A stretch of DNA of 64,000 nucleotides from Apostichopus japonicus. Its lineage: Eukaryota; Echinodermata; Holothuroidea; Aspidochirotida; Stichopodidae. Within the stretch, counting starts at the first letter, position 1. Each line of letters starts with the position of its first letter. Of the stretch, positions 12,138 to 23,084 are shown in pieces. Below the pieces are notes generated by a model. That model did not search any database, had not been told where the DNA came from, and saw nothing but the letters and a program-made list of their open reading frames with translations. The position numbers were made by a program, and so were the translations under genes. The stretch is taken from NCBI RefSeq assembly GCF_037975245.1, contig NC_092576.1, positions 34,326,611 through 34,390,610 of the forward strand, written 5' to 3'.

Positions 12138-12378
12138 TCTTTTCCGATCCAGCTTCGCAACTACTGGTCTACTTGTTTCTATATCTCCTCGAGATTTGAA
12201 GATACTTTCTCCAAATAGAGAAGGAACGGCATTGTCTTGTAGACGGCGAGCTGTTGGTGTTCCAAGTCCAAGTTGCGCGGATAGGCGATAGGAATCGAAA
12301 CTTTAACTGGTGAAGAGCGCACTGCACACATAGATTCGCAAGATTCGCTCGAAGGTCCAAACCAATCTGTACTTAGGC
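12138..12378 (-). pseudogene. THAP DNA-binding domain exon, C-terminal half, degenerate
   Basis: Read on the - strand, one frame gives YVCSALFTS, a stop, SFDSYRLSAQLGLGTPTARR and then LQDNAVPSLFGE. This matches the end of a THAP zinc finger: VCS.HF, then F, then RRLK..AVP.LF. The zinc-ligand histidine is replaced by leucine and a TAA interrupts the finger. A GTAAGTG donor follows at about 12137. The exon stops at the left border of the nested element at 12379, so its upstream half should lie beyond 17646. There I see only a weakly recognisable - strand frame. THAP domains open the transposases of Kolobok and P elements; here TTAA target sites favour Kolobok. Confidence 0.65.
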
Positions 12379-12395
12379 ACACTCTAAAAACCAAA

Positions 12396-12592
12396 GTGCT
12401 GAAAACAGCACATAGAGTGCTATTTTACAGCACGTCCCAAGAGCCCTGAGAGGGACAGCACCCTAAGTGCTATAAACAGCACTCTCAAAAGTGCTAACTA
12501 TACAAGCACCTGAAAAGTGCTACAACAGTCCCGCACTTTAAGTGCTACCACCAGCACTGGAAAGAGCAAATATAGCACCTGTAAGTGCAAAT
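12396..12592. repeat. Left subterminal AGTGCT/AGCACT hexamer cluster
   Basis: More than ten copies of AGTGCT, AGCACT or one-off forms (GTGCTA, AGCACC) lie in about 200 bp, in both orientations. AGTGCT is the reverse complement of AGCACT, so the cluster is a set of inverted short sites, as expected for transposase-binding subterminal repeats. Confidence 0.75.
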
Positions 12593-13829
12593 CCTAATTA
12601 ATCTGTATCACTTGCAAAATATGGAATGCATAGGTCAAAACACAGCATCTCCTGACTGAAATAAAAGGGAACACATTTTTTCTTTTCTTTCTTCCTTTTA
12701 TTGCTTCCTGTACTTGAGAAATAAAAATTCATAAGTTAGACTTATAGTGTAGACGGATTACCTTAAGTGTCTCAGCTAAACCCTTTGGTTACTATAAAAA
12801 GTTAAGGCTGTTGACCAGAAGTGCTAGAGTATATCCATGCATAGTGTTCTAGCCTAACTTTATGTTTACATTTAGCCATGGATGTTACAATTTTCAAACA
12901 TGATATTAATTTTCTGTATTAGTACCGAGTGATATTTACAGGAGATGGGACTATGCACCCCTAAAATCCAGTAAAATCCAGATTCCAACTGGAAAAGATC
13001 TCAGATTGGACAAAAATTAAATTAAAAAAAACAAAACATTTTTGACCACCCAATGAGGCTTTGTTCCCATGGTCCCTTATTTTGGACAACACCTTCAAAC
13101 CTATTCACTCCACTCTTTTAATGATGTCAAATGAAAATAACACCAACTTGATCCCCAAATGGGGCAAAATTAAACTGAAACATAACACTGAATAACATCT
13201 AACAGTCTGAATGAATGTTTTAAAACATGATAAAATTAACAGTGACAACACCCAATCAAGACTAAGTTAGGTAAACCTACGCTCCCGAAGGGCGAGCAAG
13301 TACCTGACATATTGTGAGTCATTAATTACTAATGAGTAATTTGTGTGAGTGGCTGTGGCTGAGATCTGGTGCAAGCAGTATCCCTCCCATTTTTATAAGC
13401 CCAAACTTAAATCATCAACCGTACAACCTGAATAACTGGTCAAAACCTGAGTTTATCCATCATAACCAGGTTCATCTGGAGATGATTTTAGAGATATATG
13501 TGGGTCTAAGTTGTCTAGTGTTCAGTTTTGTATTTGTTAACCCTGTGTTGTAGGCCTTATATTTCTGTTAATGTCAAAAATCCAACTACACTTTATATAA
13601 TAGGTACGTACATACTGAGCTCTAAAGGATTACTAGAATTGAAACATTGATCCCAAAGTAAAAACATACGGCATGTTTTTCTACTACAAAATGGCCATTG
13701 TAACTTAAGAAACGTTAAGAGAAATCTTGAAAGAGATTACTGTAATGCTAGTAATTAAAACGAATAAATTTTAAGACATGCTTGCAACAAAATTTCCTTA
13801 ATGCTTTTAAACTTAACTGTGAACAGTCT
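12593..13829. other. 3' region of the SAMD3-like gene within the nested element
   Basis: AT-rich sequence between the subterminal repeats and the last exon of the - strand gene. It would hold the 3' untranslated region. A 73-codon + strand frame at 13332-13553 has no family features and is not called. Confidence 0.4.
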
Positions 13830-16207
13830 CTACTCCACATTTTGCAAAGCAATCCTTATCTCCTTAACATGATTACTTATCTTTTGACCTGATAGGGGTA
13901 TGCCATACAACACAGTTTGGATAAAGGTGTAGAAATCTGTGAGCTGCACCGCATATGCTACATTAAAAACATAATGAATTTTCATTAAAATATCTGTAGC
14001 TGCTACAATTCCACATGCTTGCCTGGAAACAGGTAGGGCAACTCCATCCAGAACTACAAAAAAAAACTGCTGCAAGTCAGTCACATTGCTTCCAATGGCC
14101 AGGAGGTGTGGCTGTTTTCTGCTGAGTTGGCTTTTCTTTGCATATTCTTCCACATTTGTGCCGATCTAAGAAGAAAATAAATTAAGCAAGCATTAACTTC
14201 CAAAATAGTGCCAATTTCTCTAGTAACCTCTGAAAACTTCAACTAGTCTGGGTGACAATTGGTTCACATCCTGCTTGCATCACTTACCGTACTATTATGT
14301 ATCTTGCCTGAACTGCTGCCTGGCTAGTGCCATATTTTAACCAAATATAAAATCCATGTTAATATCTAACCAGCTAAAAAGATATGCAGGTATAACTTGA
14401 TATATAATAAAGGATTATCTGGCTCAGGTACAGAATAGTCTACATTGACCCACATCTGTATCAGATAGTTTTATGTGGTTGACTCTTATCTCCTGAAGGA
14501 AAGACACATTTAATAAGAGCACCTACCTGGACTGCCCAGCGCAGATTGAGCCAAGGGGCTGAGGCCTAGAGGACAGAATGTCAGCACCAATATCCTCTAG
14601 GCTCAAATGGCTAAAGAATGATCACTCTGCGTGAATTTGGGCAGATCTTTCCCACTCAACACACAAAACAACTTACTGGTTGTCAGGCGATGAAGAAACG
14701 GACATTGTCATCTCGACTGCATTTTCCATTTTTCCTTGTGTTGAAAGACGGCAATAGGTGAACCAAAGCAAACAGACCGTACATGGATGCATGTTCTAAA
14801 GAAGAAAATAAAAAGTTTCTTAATAGTGAAAAACATAAAAACAGATTACATATCTCAACAAAACAGATGTATATGTCAACAAAATAGTGTGACGTGTCAG
14901 TTAGTAATTGTTTGTTCCTACTACTTGCTCTAGAAATTGCAATATACAAATTACATGTAGCCAAGATAAAAAAAAAACACATTATTCTGATATACTTTTA
15001 TGTCCACTGAACCCAAATTACAAAGGCCTGTGTCAATTTCACAGTCATAGGTCTTTTCAAAGTCACTAAAATAAATATGGTGAAAGACTGAAAGGATTTC
15101 TGGGATGCTTCTATAATTGAAATTGGTTAGGCCAGGAAATTAATACTTTTGCTTATTGAATACACTCTTGGATGGAGGAAACTAAGGCATCAAGTGGTAC
15201 AGTAACTTGTATCAATGAATGAACCAAGCAAGTGGCTATACAGGTACAACCCTACACCACCAGACCTACAACATTGGTTCTAGAATGTTTCTAGAATAAT
15301 AACACACCCCTCCACCCACACCGCTTTAACAGTACGTGGCTCAAGAAACAAATTTCCTTCAGTTTACCCTTACTCCACAGCTGGAATTAAAGCAAAACTG
15401 AACAGGATTGCCAGCTTAGTCAATTTTAGTGCATGGGCCTAAGAACTGGCTACAAATTTAGACCCAATAGTTATAACCTTTGATCTGAAATCTGGATACA
15501 AGTTTTAATCCACTGATTTCAACAATTTGCGAGCAATCTGATAATGATCTGGCTATTTTTGATTCACACGCTGCAGCCTGAATTGACACTTAAATGATCT
15601 TTGACCTCAATTTTTGGATACATTTGTGATGGGTCCCCTCCCATGGATCAGTTTAGCCAAGTTAGCTTCAGTACTTGAAAATTCACATAAGACTGCAGGA
15701 GATAATACCACTTAATGAACTATCGTTAGACAGGTAGATGCCCACCAATCATATAAACTCCCACCAGCATCGATGGTGTCAGAACTTAAGTCTTCTTCAA
15801 AATCTAGATTGGAATGTAATTCAGTTTCAGTTTAATCACTTTCATTCATTTCTTCCATGTATGTTTAAAGAAAGTTGGGTACCAGACAATCTGTTAACAG
15901 CATTGCCACTTTTTTGTACATGATTTTACCTATAGCAGTCTTTTATAGAGCTAACATACCAAATATTCACTACAGAAAACTTGACTGAACTTGCACAATG
16001 AGAGTCACATGACTACAAAATGTTAGCACTTTTTTTAAACATACCCTCAGAATTTTCTGTTTCTTCAAATTCAAACTGAAGGTCCCACAGAGCTGAGTTG
16101 GTACTACATGCTATGTACTTCCAAATGAGGCGGGAATGTTCCCCACATTTCATCAAAAAGTTATTGGCGACCTGATCTCCATACATCTGCTCAAAGTCTT
16201 GCGAAAT
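13830..16207 (-). pseudogene. SAMD3-like multicopy protein gene, last three exons, one in-frame stop
   Basis: Three exons join in phase on the - strand: 16207-16045, 14795-14677 and 14165-13830. The first reads ISQDFEQMYGDQVANNFLMK and ends in ETENSE. The second holds MYGLFALVHLLPSFNTRKNG and VRFFIA. The third holds GTNVEEYAKKSQLSRKQPHL, then LLAIGSN, FVVLDGVALP and FNVAYAVQLTDFYTFIQTVL, ending at TAG (13830-13832). The order and motifs match the SAMD3-like uncharacterised proteins that are highly multicopy in fish, corals and other invertebrates (F..DFE...G, LL.LLHLLPS, QP.LLA.G, KAHFVFN.SY, YTF.QT..Y). Function is unknown. A single TGA (14683-14685) falls between FFIA and QP, so the gene is either a young pseudogene or was misread there. 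Upstream exons were not recognised in 16208-17170. Confidence 0.6.
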
Positions 16208-17169
16208 CTACAAGTACAAGAATAAAACAAGAAAACATGCGATGAATCCCAAAACATGTCAGGTTTCTTTCATTTTTCTGCAAAAGCTTGAGTCTATAAA
16301 CAGATTTGATCCAAAACAAGCATGTTTAAAGTTTCACCAAAATTTTTTTCAAATTTATTGGAAAATTTAGCCTACCTATATTCTTCACTTTTCATGACAG
16401 AACATCTTAAATGAAGCATATTTACATTGGGAGTCATCATTTCAAAAGGAAAACATACCTATAGTAGGCCTTCCTTGATAGGTGCAAACAAGGCAAACAT
16501 TAGGGTACACAACATTAAGCGATGCATGAATTATGGGAAACACTATCAAGGTCAAATAAGAATAGGATGTATACAATTACTCTGATCATTATTTTATGTT
16601 TACATTAACTTTAATTTTTCTTTAAACCTGAATAATGTATGAGAATGACTGTGAAGTATGGTTTGTACTTGTACTTTGTAGGCTACTTCATTTTGTAGTT
16701 GGCAATCATACACAGACCTTACACTGCAAAGTAACATTAACAACACCAACGTTAGGCCTGTTACCACAATACTGTTAGGCCTAGGCTAGGCTACCACAAA
16801 TTCAAAGCGTAATATGGGTTGGCAGGCCTTCCTAAACGTTTTCTTGTGGTCGTGTAGCGGCCATCGGCTCGTATTCTTTAGGCATTGGCATATAGGCCTA
16901 AACCAATACCAATACTTATTGCATTGGGCCTGCCTCTCTTATATGTTAAGACTGTGTGATGGCCACTTGTGCAAACATAGTAAACTGTAGTACCAGTAGC
17001 ACACCTCAATCGAATCACCCATTGGCGGCCATAAAGTTAGGCCTTATAAATGTTACAATAAGGAGGTAGGCTAGGCCTATAAACGCCCAATCATAAACTT
17101 GGCATAGCCTAATGTTATATCAGAGCGCATTTGGCATTTACATACGTGAATAGACCTATGAAATCAGTG
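16208..17169. other. 5' intron region of the SAMD3-like gene
   Basis: AT-rich sequence with no recognisable exon. N-terminal exons of the - strand gene would be expected here, or the copy may have lost them. Confidence 0.35.
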
Positions 17170-17470
17170 GTAGGCTACCATCACTAAGACGTCGACAGAG
17201 CAATTATTTCAAGGGAATTCCCGACGTCATCAGCAAAGCTAGGTTATTGAAAACATGAATGATCACTCAAATTTCATTAAAGGTCGCCATATCAGCTTTC
17301 AAAATTTCCTTACTCTGGAGAATATTCACAGATTTCAATTCAGAAACTTACGTCTGCCGTTGGAACGTTCGTCAGTTGTCACGTCTAGCGATGCGATATG
17401 CAACTATTTGGTTATAACCAATAGCGTTGTTGCATGTTACTGACGTCACCGCCTTCAGCCAATCAAAAGT
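17170..17470 (-). promoter_or_regulatory. Probable promoter region of the SAMD3-like gene: CRE and CCAAT sites
   Basis: CGACGTCA at 17222-17229, TGACGTCA at 17441-17448, and CCAAT boxes near 17419 and 17460 lie just inside the right end of the nested element. That is upstream of the - strand gene. CG dinucleotides are commoner here than in neighbouring sequence. The combination is typical of a TATA-less animal promoter; direction is inferred from the gene. Confidence 0.4.
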
Positions 17471-17480
17471 TAATACGAAA

Positions 17481-17645
17481 CTTTCAGCACTTAATAAGTG
17501 CAGTGCATCACAACTACGGCGATAGCACTTTGGTATGGTGCAAGTTATTTAACACTTGAAGGTTTAGATACTAGCTCTTAAAGTGCTAATTGATGACTAG
17601 CACCGTGTTGGAGCTACTAAATTAGCACTTCAGTTTTTAGAGTGC
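17481..17645. repeat. Right subterminal AGTGCT/AGCACT hexamer cluster
   Basis: AGCACTT, AAGTGC, AGCACTTT, AAAGTGCTAA, TAGCACC and TTAGCACTT recur up to the terminal GTTTTTAGAGTG. This mirrors the left cluster. Confidence 0.72.
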
Positions 17646-17980
17646 AGTTAGGCTGGCTGTGTGCACTGGTACTAAGCTATCGCTGTATACAGTGTTTGAC
17701 GAACACGAAACTTTATTGTACTGTTGTGCACCCATTCTCATCTGATATTTTTTTTACTGTTCGTGACGTATTGTTTACGGCTTTGATCTCGGTTAGCATA
17801 TTAGGCATATCTAGCTTTGGTAACATTGGCGGTTCCCCCCCGTGACGTCATTATCTTACGGAATTAGCTTGGTTATTAACGTAATTAAAACAGCAAAGAA
17901 ACAATTGCGGAACTCCAAATTTGGAATATAGGGTTTTGATATGTAGCTTTTCAATTTGTGTAAGTTTGACGGAAATCTGT

Positions 17981-17997
17981 TACGTGTCACTTGACCT
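17981..17997 (-). repeat. Right terminal inverted repeat of the TTAA element
   Basis: Reverse complement of 6486-6502 with one mismatch, followed by TTAA at 17998-18001. Confidence 0.85.
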
Positions 17998-18001
17998 TTA
18001 A

Positions 18002-19365
18002 GAGAAAATTGCTACTGCACGATTGCAAATTTATTTACACGACTGTGGGCTATTCTCTATGATGCAATCCGCATATCGTAGTTTCCCCTCTACTGAGACT
18101 GCTCCCATCAAAATATACAATAATATGCTTTTTGCTATTGATAAAGGTCTTGAGGCTGTCGTCGTCTTGCTTGACTTCTCGTCAGCTTTCGACACGATTG
18201 ACTATCAAATCGTCTTTAAATATTGCAGCGTAGCTACGGTATTTCTATCAATTTGCTTGAGTCCTATATTAAAGACCGAAAGCAAACTATCGTCGTAAAT
18301 GATTCTCTTTCGTCTGCTTACATCAATACATTGAGGGCTACACAAGGGTCTGTCCTTGGACCATTTGGATTTATTTGTATACTCGTCCTTTAATTAATCT
18401 TATCGATTCACATAAGGGTGTTCAACCCGTATGTATGCTGACGATACGCAGCTTTACATGATCATAAAACAAAATGATCATAATGCATGTCTAACCAGTA
18501 TCTACAATTGTATCGCTGACATCAAGCAATGGTGTACTTACATCAGTTTACTCATTGACGATTCAAAGGCCGAAGTCAACCAAGTTCCCTCCCTTTCCAT
18601 TTTAGAAATTCGAGTAACCTATCTGACCTCACTGTAGGCACAAATACAGTGCCTTCCGAAAATGCACGTGATCTTGGTGTATTGCTTGACGATAAACTCG
18701 TTTGCAAAACTATATTCAGAACAGTTGTCGTTTAGCTGCGTATGGTATATACAAAATTGGTAAATTCAGGAGGTATCTAGGTGAAGGCTCAACTGAATGA
18801 CTGGTTCAAGCTTTTGTTTCCTTCTTTCTGGATTACTGCAACAGTTATTGTCAATTTGCATATAGCTCCCCTTCAGAGAATTCAGAACGCTGCTGCGCGC
18901 CTAGTCTCACTCACTGAAAAGTTGATCACATCACTCCTGTACTACGTTCATTGCACTGGCTTCCCATCTCTCAGCACACCCAGTTTGAGATCTACTCTCA
19001 CCTACAAAGTGATCAACGGGCTTGCTACTCAATATATCACTGACTTTCTTTCCCTTTTGCGTCGGTCAACTACAGTTACGCTTCGCTCTTCCTATCATGC
19101 GCATTTGTAATTAAATCCTGGTCTACGTACCTGCACTCACGCGTTATGGCGATCGTTCATTCTCTGTCGCTTCACCTTCTCTTTGGATCAAACTCCCATT
19201 TCACGTTCGTGACTCTCCCACCCCTGTAATGTTTTAAGAGACAACTTATAACATTTATGTTTGATTCCTAGCTTCTATTTTTGTACTTGGTTTCCACTGT
19301 CTCTTTCCTACTTTTTAAAGCGCTGTATTAAGCGTTATATAAATTTAATTTATGATAATTATTAT
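18002..19365 (+). pseudogene. CR1/L2-like LINE reverse transcriptase, 3' fragment of the interrupted copy
   Basis: The sequence resumes where 6481 stops. It shows QSAYRSFPSTETAPIKIYN and VVLLDFSSAFDTIDY (RT palm) by 18210, then MYADDTQLYM, the catalytic YADD box, at 18431. From about 18840 come IAPLQRIQNAAARLV and YKVINGLATQYI, the conserved thumb and C-terminal region of CR1/L2-type elements. Frame changes separate the blocks, so the copy is dead. The 3' end near 19320-19365 has GCGCTGTATTAAGCG, then TATAAAT and an ATTATT tail, as in many L2-like elements. The endonuclease domain is missing, so the copy was already 5'-truncated. Confidence 0.85.
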
Positions 19366-19732
19366 TTATTTTGCACATTTTGGAAGATTTCAGTTACCAT
19401 TTTCTCTGTAGAAAAAGGACCAAGAAAACAAATAAAAATATAAAGGACTATTAAATGTTGTTAACTGACTGTTAATTGCATTCTATAATTTCATTTTAAG
19501 ATCGAAATTCAGACAAATTAATAACATTACGCCCTTGATATATTTTAGAACAATTCAGAAATCGAATTAACATGTCTCACCATATATTTTCAATCTGCTG
19601 ATTCTAACTTTGTTGTCGCTGTGTATGGAATATTTGGTTTTATATTCCTATTCATCAGCGTTGAAGCTATATGAAACAGATAATCCCAGCCATAATAATA
19701 TATAACAAGGGCGTGTCAAGGAGGGGAATTAC
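19366..19732. other. Spacer sequence, nothing recognised
   Basis: AT-rich sequence without open frames of interest or repeats, between the LINE tail and the tandem pair. Confidence 0.4.
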
Positions 19733-20463
19733 TATTCTAAGCGGAGCGCCAACGTTAGTTGGCGCGCAGCGTATAAGATTTTTTTTTTTGATAACCCCCA
19801 GATCACCGGAAATAGCACTTCCGGGGCTTCAAAATGTTCAACAAGATCTACACTTTGCCTGAGAACCAAGTATTTCCCAAAATTTTACCCATATTTACCC
19901 ATCCATTACCTTTCTGGAGTTAGTCACCAGTCACACATCTTGCTCGACCTCATCGCATCACCTGTGGATCATTGACTTTTTTGTGATTCTACGTCGCGGC
20001 CCACGATACCCGTCAGTCCCACTTTTCAAGGTTTTAACTCAATATTTGTTCAGAATTTGAAACTTTACATCTCTCGTAAATAAATTCTTCAAAACATACC
20101 CATACTATTCTAAGCGGAACGTCACCATCGGTTGGCCCGCAGCGCACAAGAACATTTTTGGGGTTTTGATAACCCCCCAGATCACCGGAAATGGCACTTC
20201 TCGGGCTTGAAAATGTCCAACCAGATCTATATTTGTTCTTCAGAAACAAGTATTTCCCAACAGTTCCCCCCCCCCCCATCCATAACCCTTTTGAAGATTG
20301 TCACCAGTCACACATCATACTCGACCCCAACGCATCGAATCTCATGTGGATCATTGCTTTTGTATAATAATACAATACCCGTCAGCCCCACTTCCCAAGG
20401 TTTTTAACCCATTATTTGTTCAGAATTCGAAACTTCACATTTCTTGTAAATAAATACGCCAGA
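19733..20463. repeat. Two-copy tandem repeat, unit about 373 bp
   Basis: Copy 1 starts at about 19731 and copy 2 at 20104, both with ACTATTCTAAGCGGA. Shared blocks include GATCACCGGAAAT, CAAGTATTTCCCA, AGTCACCAGTCACACATC, GTGGATCATTG and TTTGTTCAGAATT. Copies differ by scattered substitutions and a poly-C expansion in copy 2. Copy 1 starts with an 8-bp perfect stem, GCGCCAAC and GTTGGCGC around GTTA (19746-19765). The origin is unknown. Confidence 0.85.
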
Positions 20464-21799
20464 ATTTCATCCACAGACAACCAATAAAGAAAAAAACCTA
20501 CTTCAACCCCTAACAGACCCGTCAAAATTGCACGAGTAGAGGGAAATGTGTTAAGGAATGTTGGTCAGGGAATTTTTTGAAAATTCCGACACAGTTAATT
20601 TATTGGTCTACAAATATTAAACCTCTTTTAACGGCTACTATAAAACTTCGTTGGAGGACATGAAAAAAAAAAAACTAATATTTCCGAAACCGAAAACTAT
20701 ACACAAATACAGTTTAGAGGCTGCTCATGCTGCAACGCCATATTCATGCTCACTGATATAATGTGATATCTGCTGTTTGCTTTACAAATTCGAATATTTG
20801 AAATGAGACTGAAATAAATAACTTTTATCTGTTTATTGTGCAATGCCACACTTTCATTTCAAAAGACGCACAGTTTCAAGTTCATTACACACTGAAGGCT
20901 TTAATTCTCTATCTGCCTTCAGCTTAGGGAAGATCTTGGGATTTTCACCCCTAGATATCGCTATCGATATTACTAGATATCCACACACTACAGTGTCTTT
21001 GGGATTTCTTCGGATTTTTCGGAGCCTGGTCTTGGTAAATTGCAAAATCGTGAGTGTTCACACTCCATGTAGGTCAGTGCACGACGTCACTAATATACAA
21101 CCCGATCACTTATTATCGATGAAGTGGTGTGTTGACGGATTTTGTCAAGGTCTTGGTACTACGGGCGAAGGTAATTAATTCAGTTTCGTAACTCATCGGG
21201 AAGCGATTAGAAGGATGGGGCGTAGGGTTGTGGGGCGCGCGATTTCATGCAGATAGACCAACCTCAAGAAGTGATGGGTGCAGCCCCCCCTCCCCCATGA
21301 TACGTCCTTGGATACACTCCATGATATTCAAATGAGATGTGCTCAATTCTCCAATCGCATGCGGAATTTATGTTTAGATCCATTGTACAAGCCCTGAAAC
21401 TAGGTTTGGGTAACAATTAGCATTCAGGTCTGAGTGTATAGCATTTTATCTCTGGATGGCGAGTTGGGTGCATCGAATGAAATATGTCTAGTGCAGTTCG
21501 CATATTGATCCTGGTCTTATTTCGGAATGCGTAATGTTACTTAACGACTCGGTCGAGTTCGAGACCAGCCACATTTGCTTTCATATCACAATATTACAAT
21601 TGTTTAAGGCGTCCACACACACGCGCGTTATTATAGACCATATATAATAATATACATATATTCATTAGTGAGATATGAAAATGGAAATGTCAAAAGTGGA
21701 GTTGTCGGTGTAAAGGGTAGGGTAAGGCGCAAACCCCTCCGAAATCCGAAATCCGTCACTGGCTAAACTGTGTATATAATAGGGTTCTGCGCTGTATTT
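20464..21799. other. Spacer sequence, nothing recognised
   Basis: No conserved protein motif. The longest frames (20843-21178 on +, and its shadow on -) lack family features and plausible splice context. Confidence 0.4.
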
Positions 21800-21960
21800 A
21801 TGTCACTGTCACTCTTTCTCTTCCCGGTGTCTTGGCGTTTATCTTCTTCTCTTTCCTTTTCTCTTTTTCAATTCCCTTCCTTCCTCTCCCTCCTCCTCTT
21901 TCCCCCTCTTTTTTCCTTTTTTTAACTCTTATTTTACTCTCCTTTTTTTCTTACCCGCAG
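21800..21960. repeat. Polypyrimidine tract (CT-rich, about 160 bp)
   Basis: An almost uninterrupted C/T stretch on the + strand ends in TTACCCGCAG followed by a GC-rich block. Mirror-like pyrimidine runs can form triplex DNA. The terminal CAG also resembles an oversized splice acceptor, but no exon follows that I can recognise. Confidence 0.7.
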
Positions 21961-23084
21961 GGCGCGCCCCCAACGCCCCCTTCTAAATACGCGCCAATAT
22001 AAGATTTCGCATGGATCGAATCTATTAATTTTAAATGGTTAAAATTCATGCAATGAGAATTTCCAAGACAATTGTTTATTATATGATTTATATAATTTAA
22101 GCTAAATACGTAGAGTTACTTTACTCCTGCTAGCAATAACATTTACATGAATTTTCCAATGGTCTCGCAGTGTGTATGTTCTAATACAACAATATGATAT
22201 TCATTTGAAATTGCAAGCTTTTAATTTATAAATATTTGGCGGTATTTGTCAGTATTATTTGGTTTGCAATTATCAATAATAAAACAGCATGAATTTCGTG
22301 CTATCTATCGCAGACAAGATATTTGCGATGATTTATAACATTAAGGAAATGTAAGTTGTATAAGACTCTTATTGAACCATTCTCACGAAGAAAACTATAA
22401 ATTAGAAGTCAGTATAATATTTAGAGCAATGTATAAAGGGAGATATTATCGTAAAAACGAATTGTAGAATACTTAACCGGAAAAATGAATCTATCACTTA
22501 GCTATTAATATTAATTTATTTTCATTCGCGAAATTGAGCTCCTCTCAAAAGAAAATATTAGCTAGAAACCTTAGCAAATGTGGCTTCCTTTTTGCAGTCA
22601 TTTCCCCACTGACACTCTGGTTGTCTCCAAAGCGGCACAAGTCAGCAGTCATCAGAGAATAGTGCTGCAGTTTAGTCGCATGCTACCTCTTAATCTTTGT
22701 ATGGATTTCTTATTAATTCGAACAACCTCCGATATCTTTTAGCGGAAATACGAATTTAACCGTTGAATAATATATTTAATTAACATAACCGTTACCGAAG
22801 AAATAGTTGTAATGTATATTTATATCTTTTAGATTTGTTTATTAGTAGATATCATACAAATGTAGTCAGTATGCTGTTGAATGGCATCCTGTAATCAGGC
22901 TAGGTTTAGCTAGTTTTAAAACAGTTATTTGACCCAGTTCGTTTATTTAATGGTGGTAGTGGTAAGGTCAGGGTGCGAGGCGTCCGAACTTCTCTGATGT
23001 TGTATATAACGATTTAATTATGGACTTCTAAGTTAAAACTTCTTTTTCTGAAATTATAGAACGCACTTAAACTTCATTTAAAAG
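21961..23084. other. AT-rich spacer, nothing recognised
   Basis: No open frames, repeats or RNA-like structures that I can support, up to the inner border of the right arm. Confidence 0.4.

Larger units (their letters stand above)
12379..17645. mobile_element. Nested 5.3-kb DNA transposon with AGTGCT-rich ends
   Basis: CACTCTAAAAAC at 12380 and its inverse GTTTTTAGAGTG ending at 17644 form the termini, and AAGTGCT follows inside both. Flanks show an imperfect 8-bp duplication, ACTTAGGC on the left and AGTTAGGC on the right (7 of 8). Both ends hold dense AGTGCT/AGCACT hexamers over about 200 bp. The element lies within the TTAA element next to the THAP exon and carries a SAMD3-like gene on the - strand. 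I cannot name the superfamily; an 8-bp target duplication would suit hAT, P or KDZ-type elements. No transposase was recognised, so it may be a cargo-bearing non-autonomous element. Confidence 0.7.
6486..17997. mobile_element. 11.5-kb TTAA-flanked DNA transposon, probably Kolobok-like
   Basis: TTAA duplications lie at 6482-6485 and 17998-18001. Just inside, 6486-6502 (AGGTCAAGCGACACGTA) is the inverted repeat of 17981-17997 with one mismatch. Both ends also carry TGACGTCA followed by a G-run, inverted (6627-6645 and 17835-17850). Flanking sequence rejoins into one LINE reverse-transcriptase frame, which independently proves insertion. TTAA targets are used by piggyBac and Kolobok. A THAP-type exon on the - strand inside favours Kolobok, whose transposases begin with THAP. 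The element carries a P2X7-like pseudogene and a nested second transposon, without which it would be about 6.2 kb. No intact transposase remains. Confidence 0.82.

Noticed and set aside
20843-21178. 111-codon + strand frame
   Set aside because: No recognisable motif, no splice context, and an overlapping - strand frame of similar quality; probably chance.
21540-21585. tRNA-like T-loop GTTCGAGACC
   Set aside because: No acceptor stem or D-arm can be folded around it within about 75 bases.
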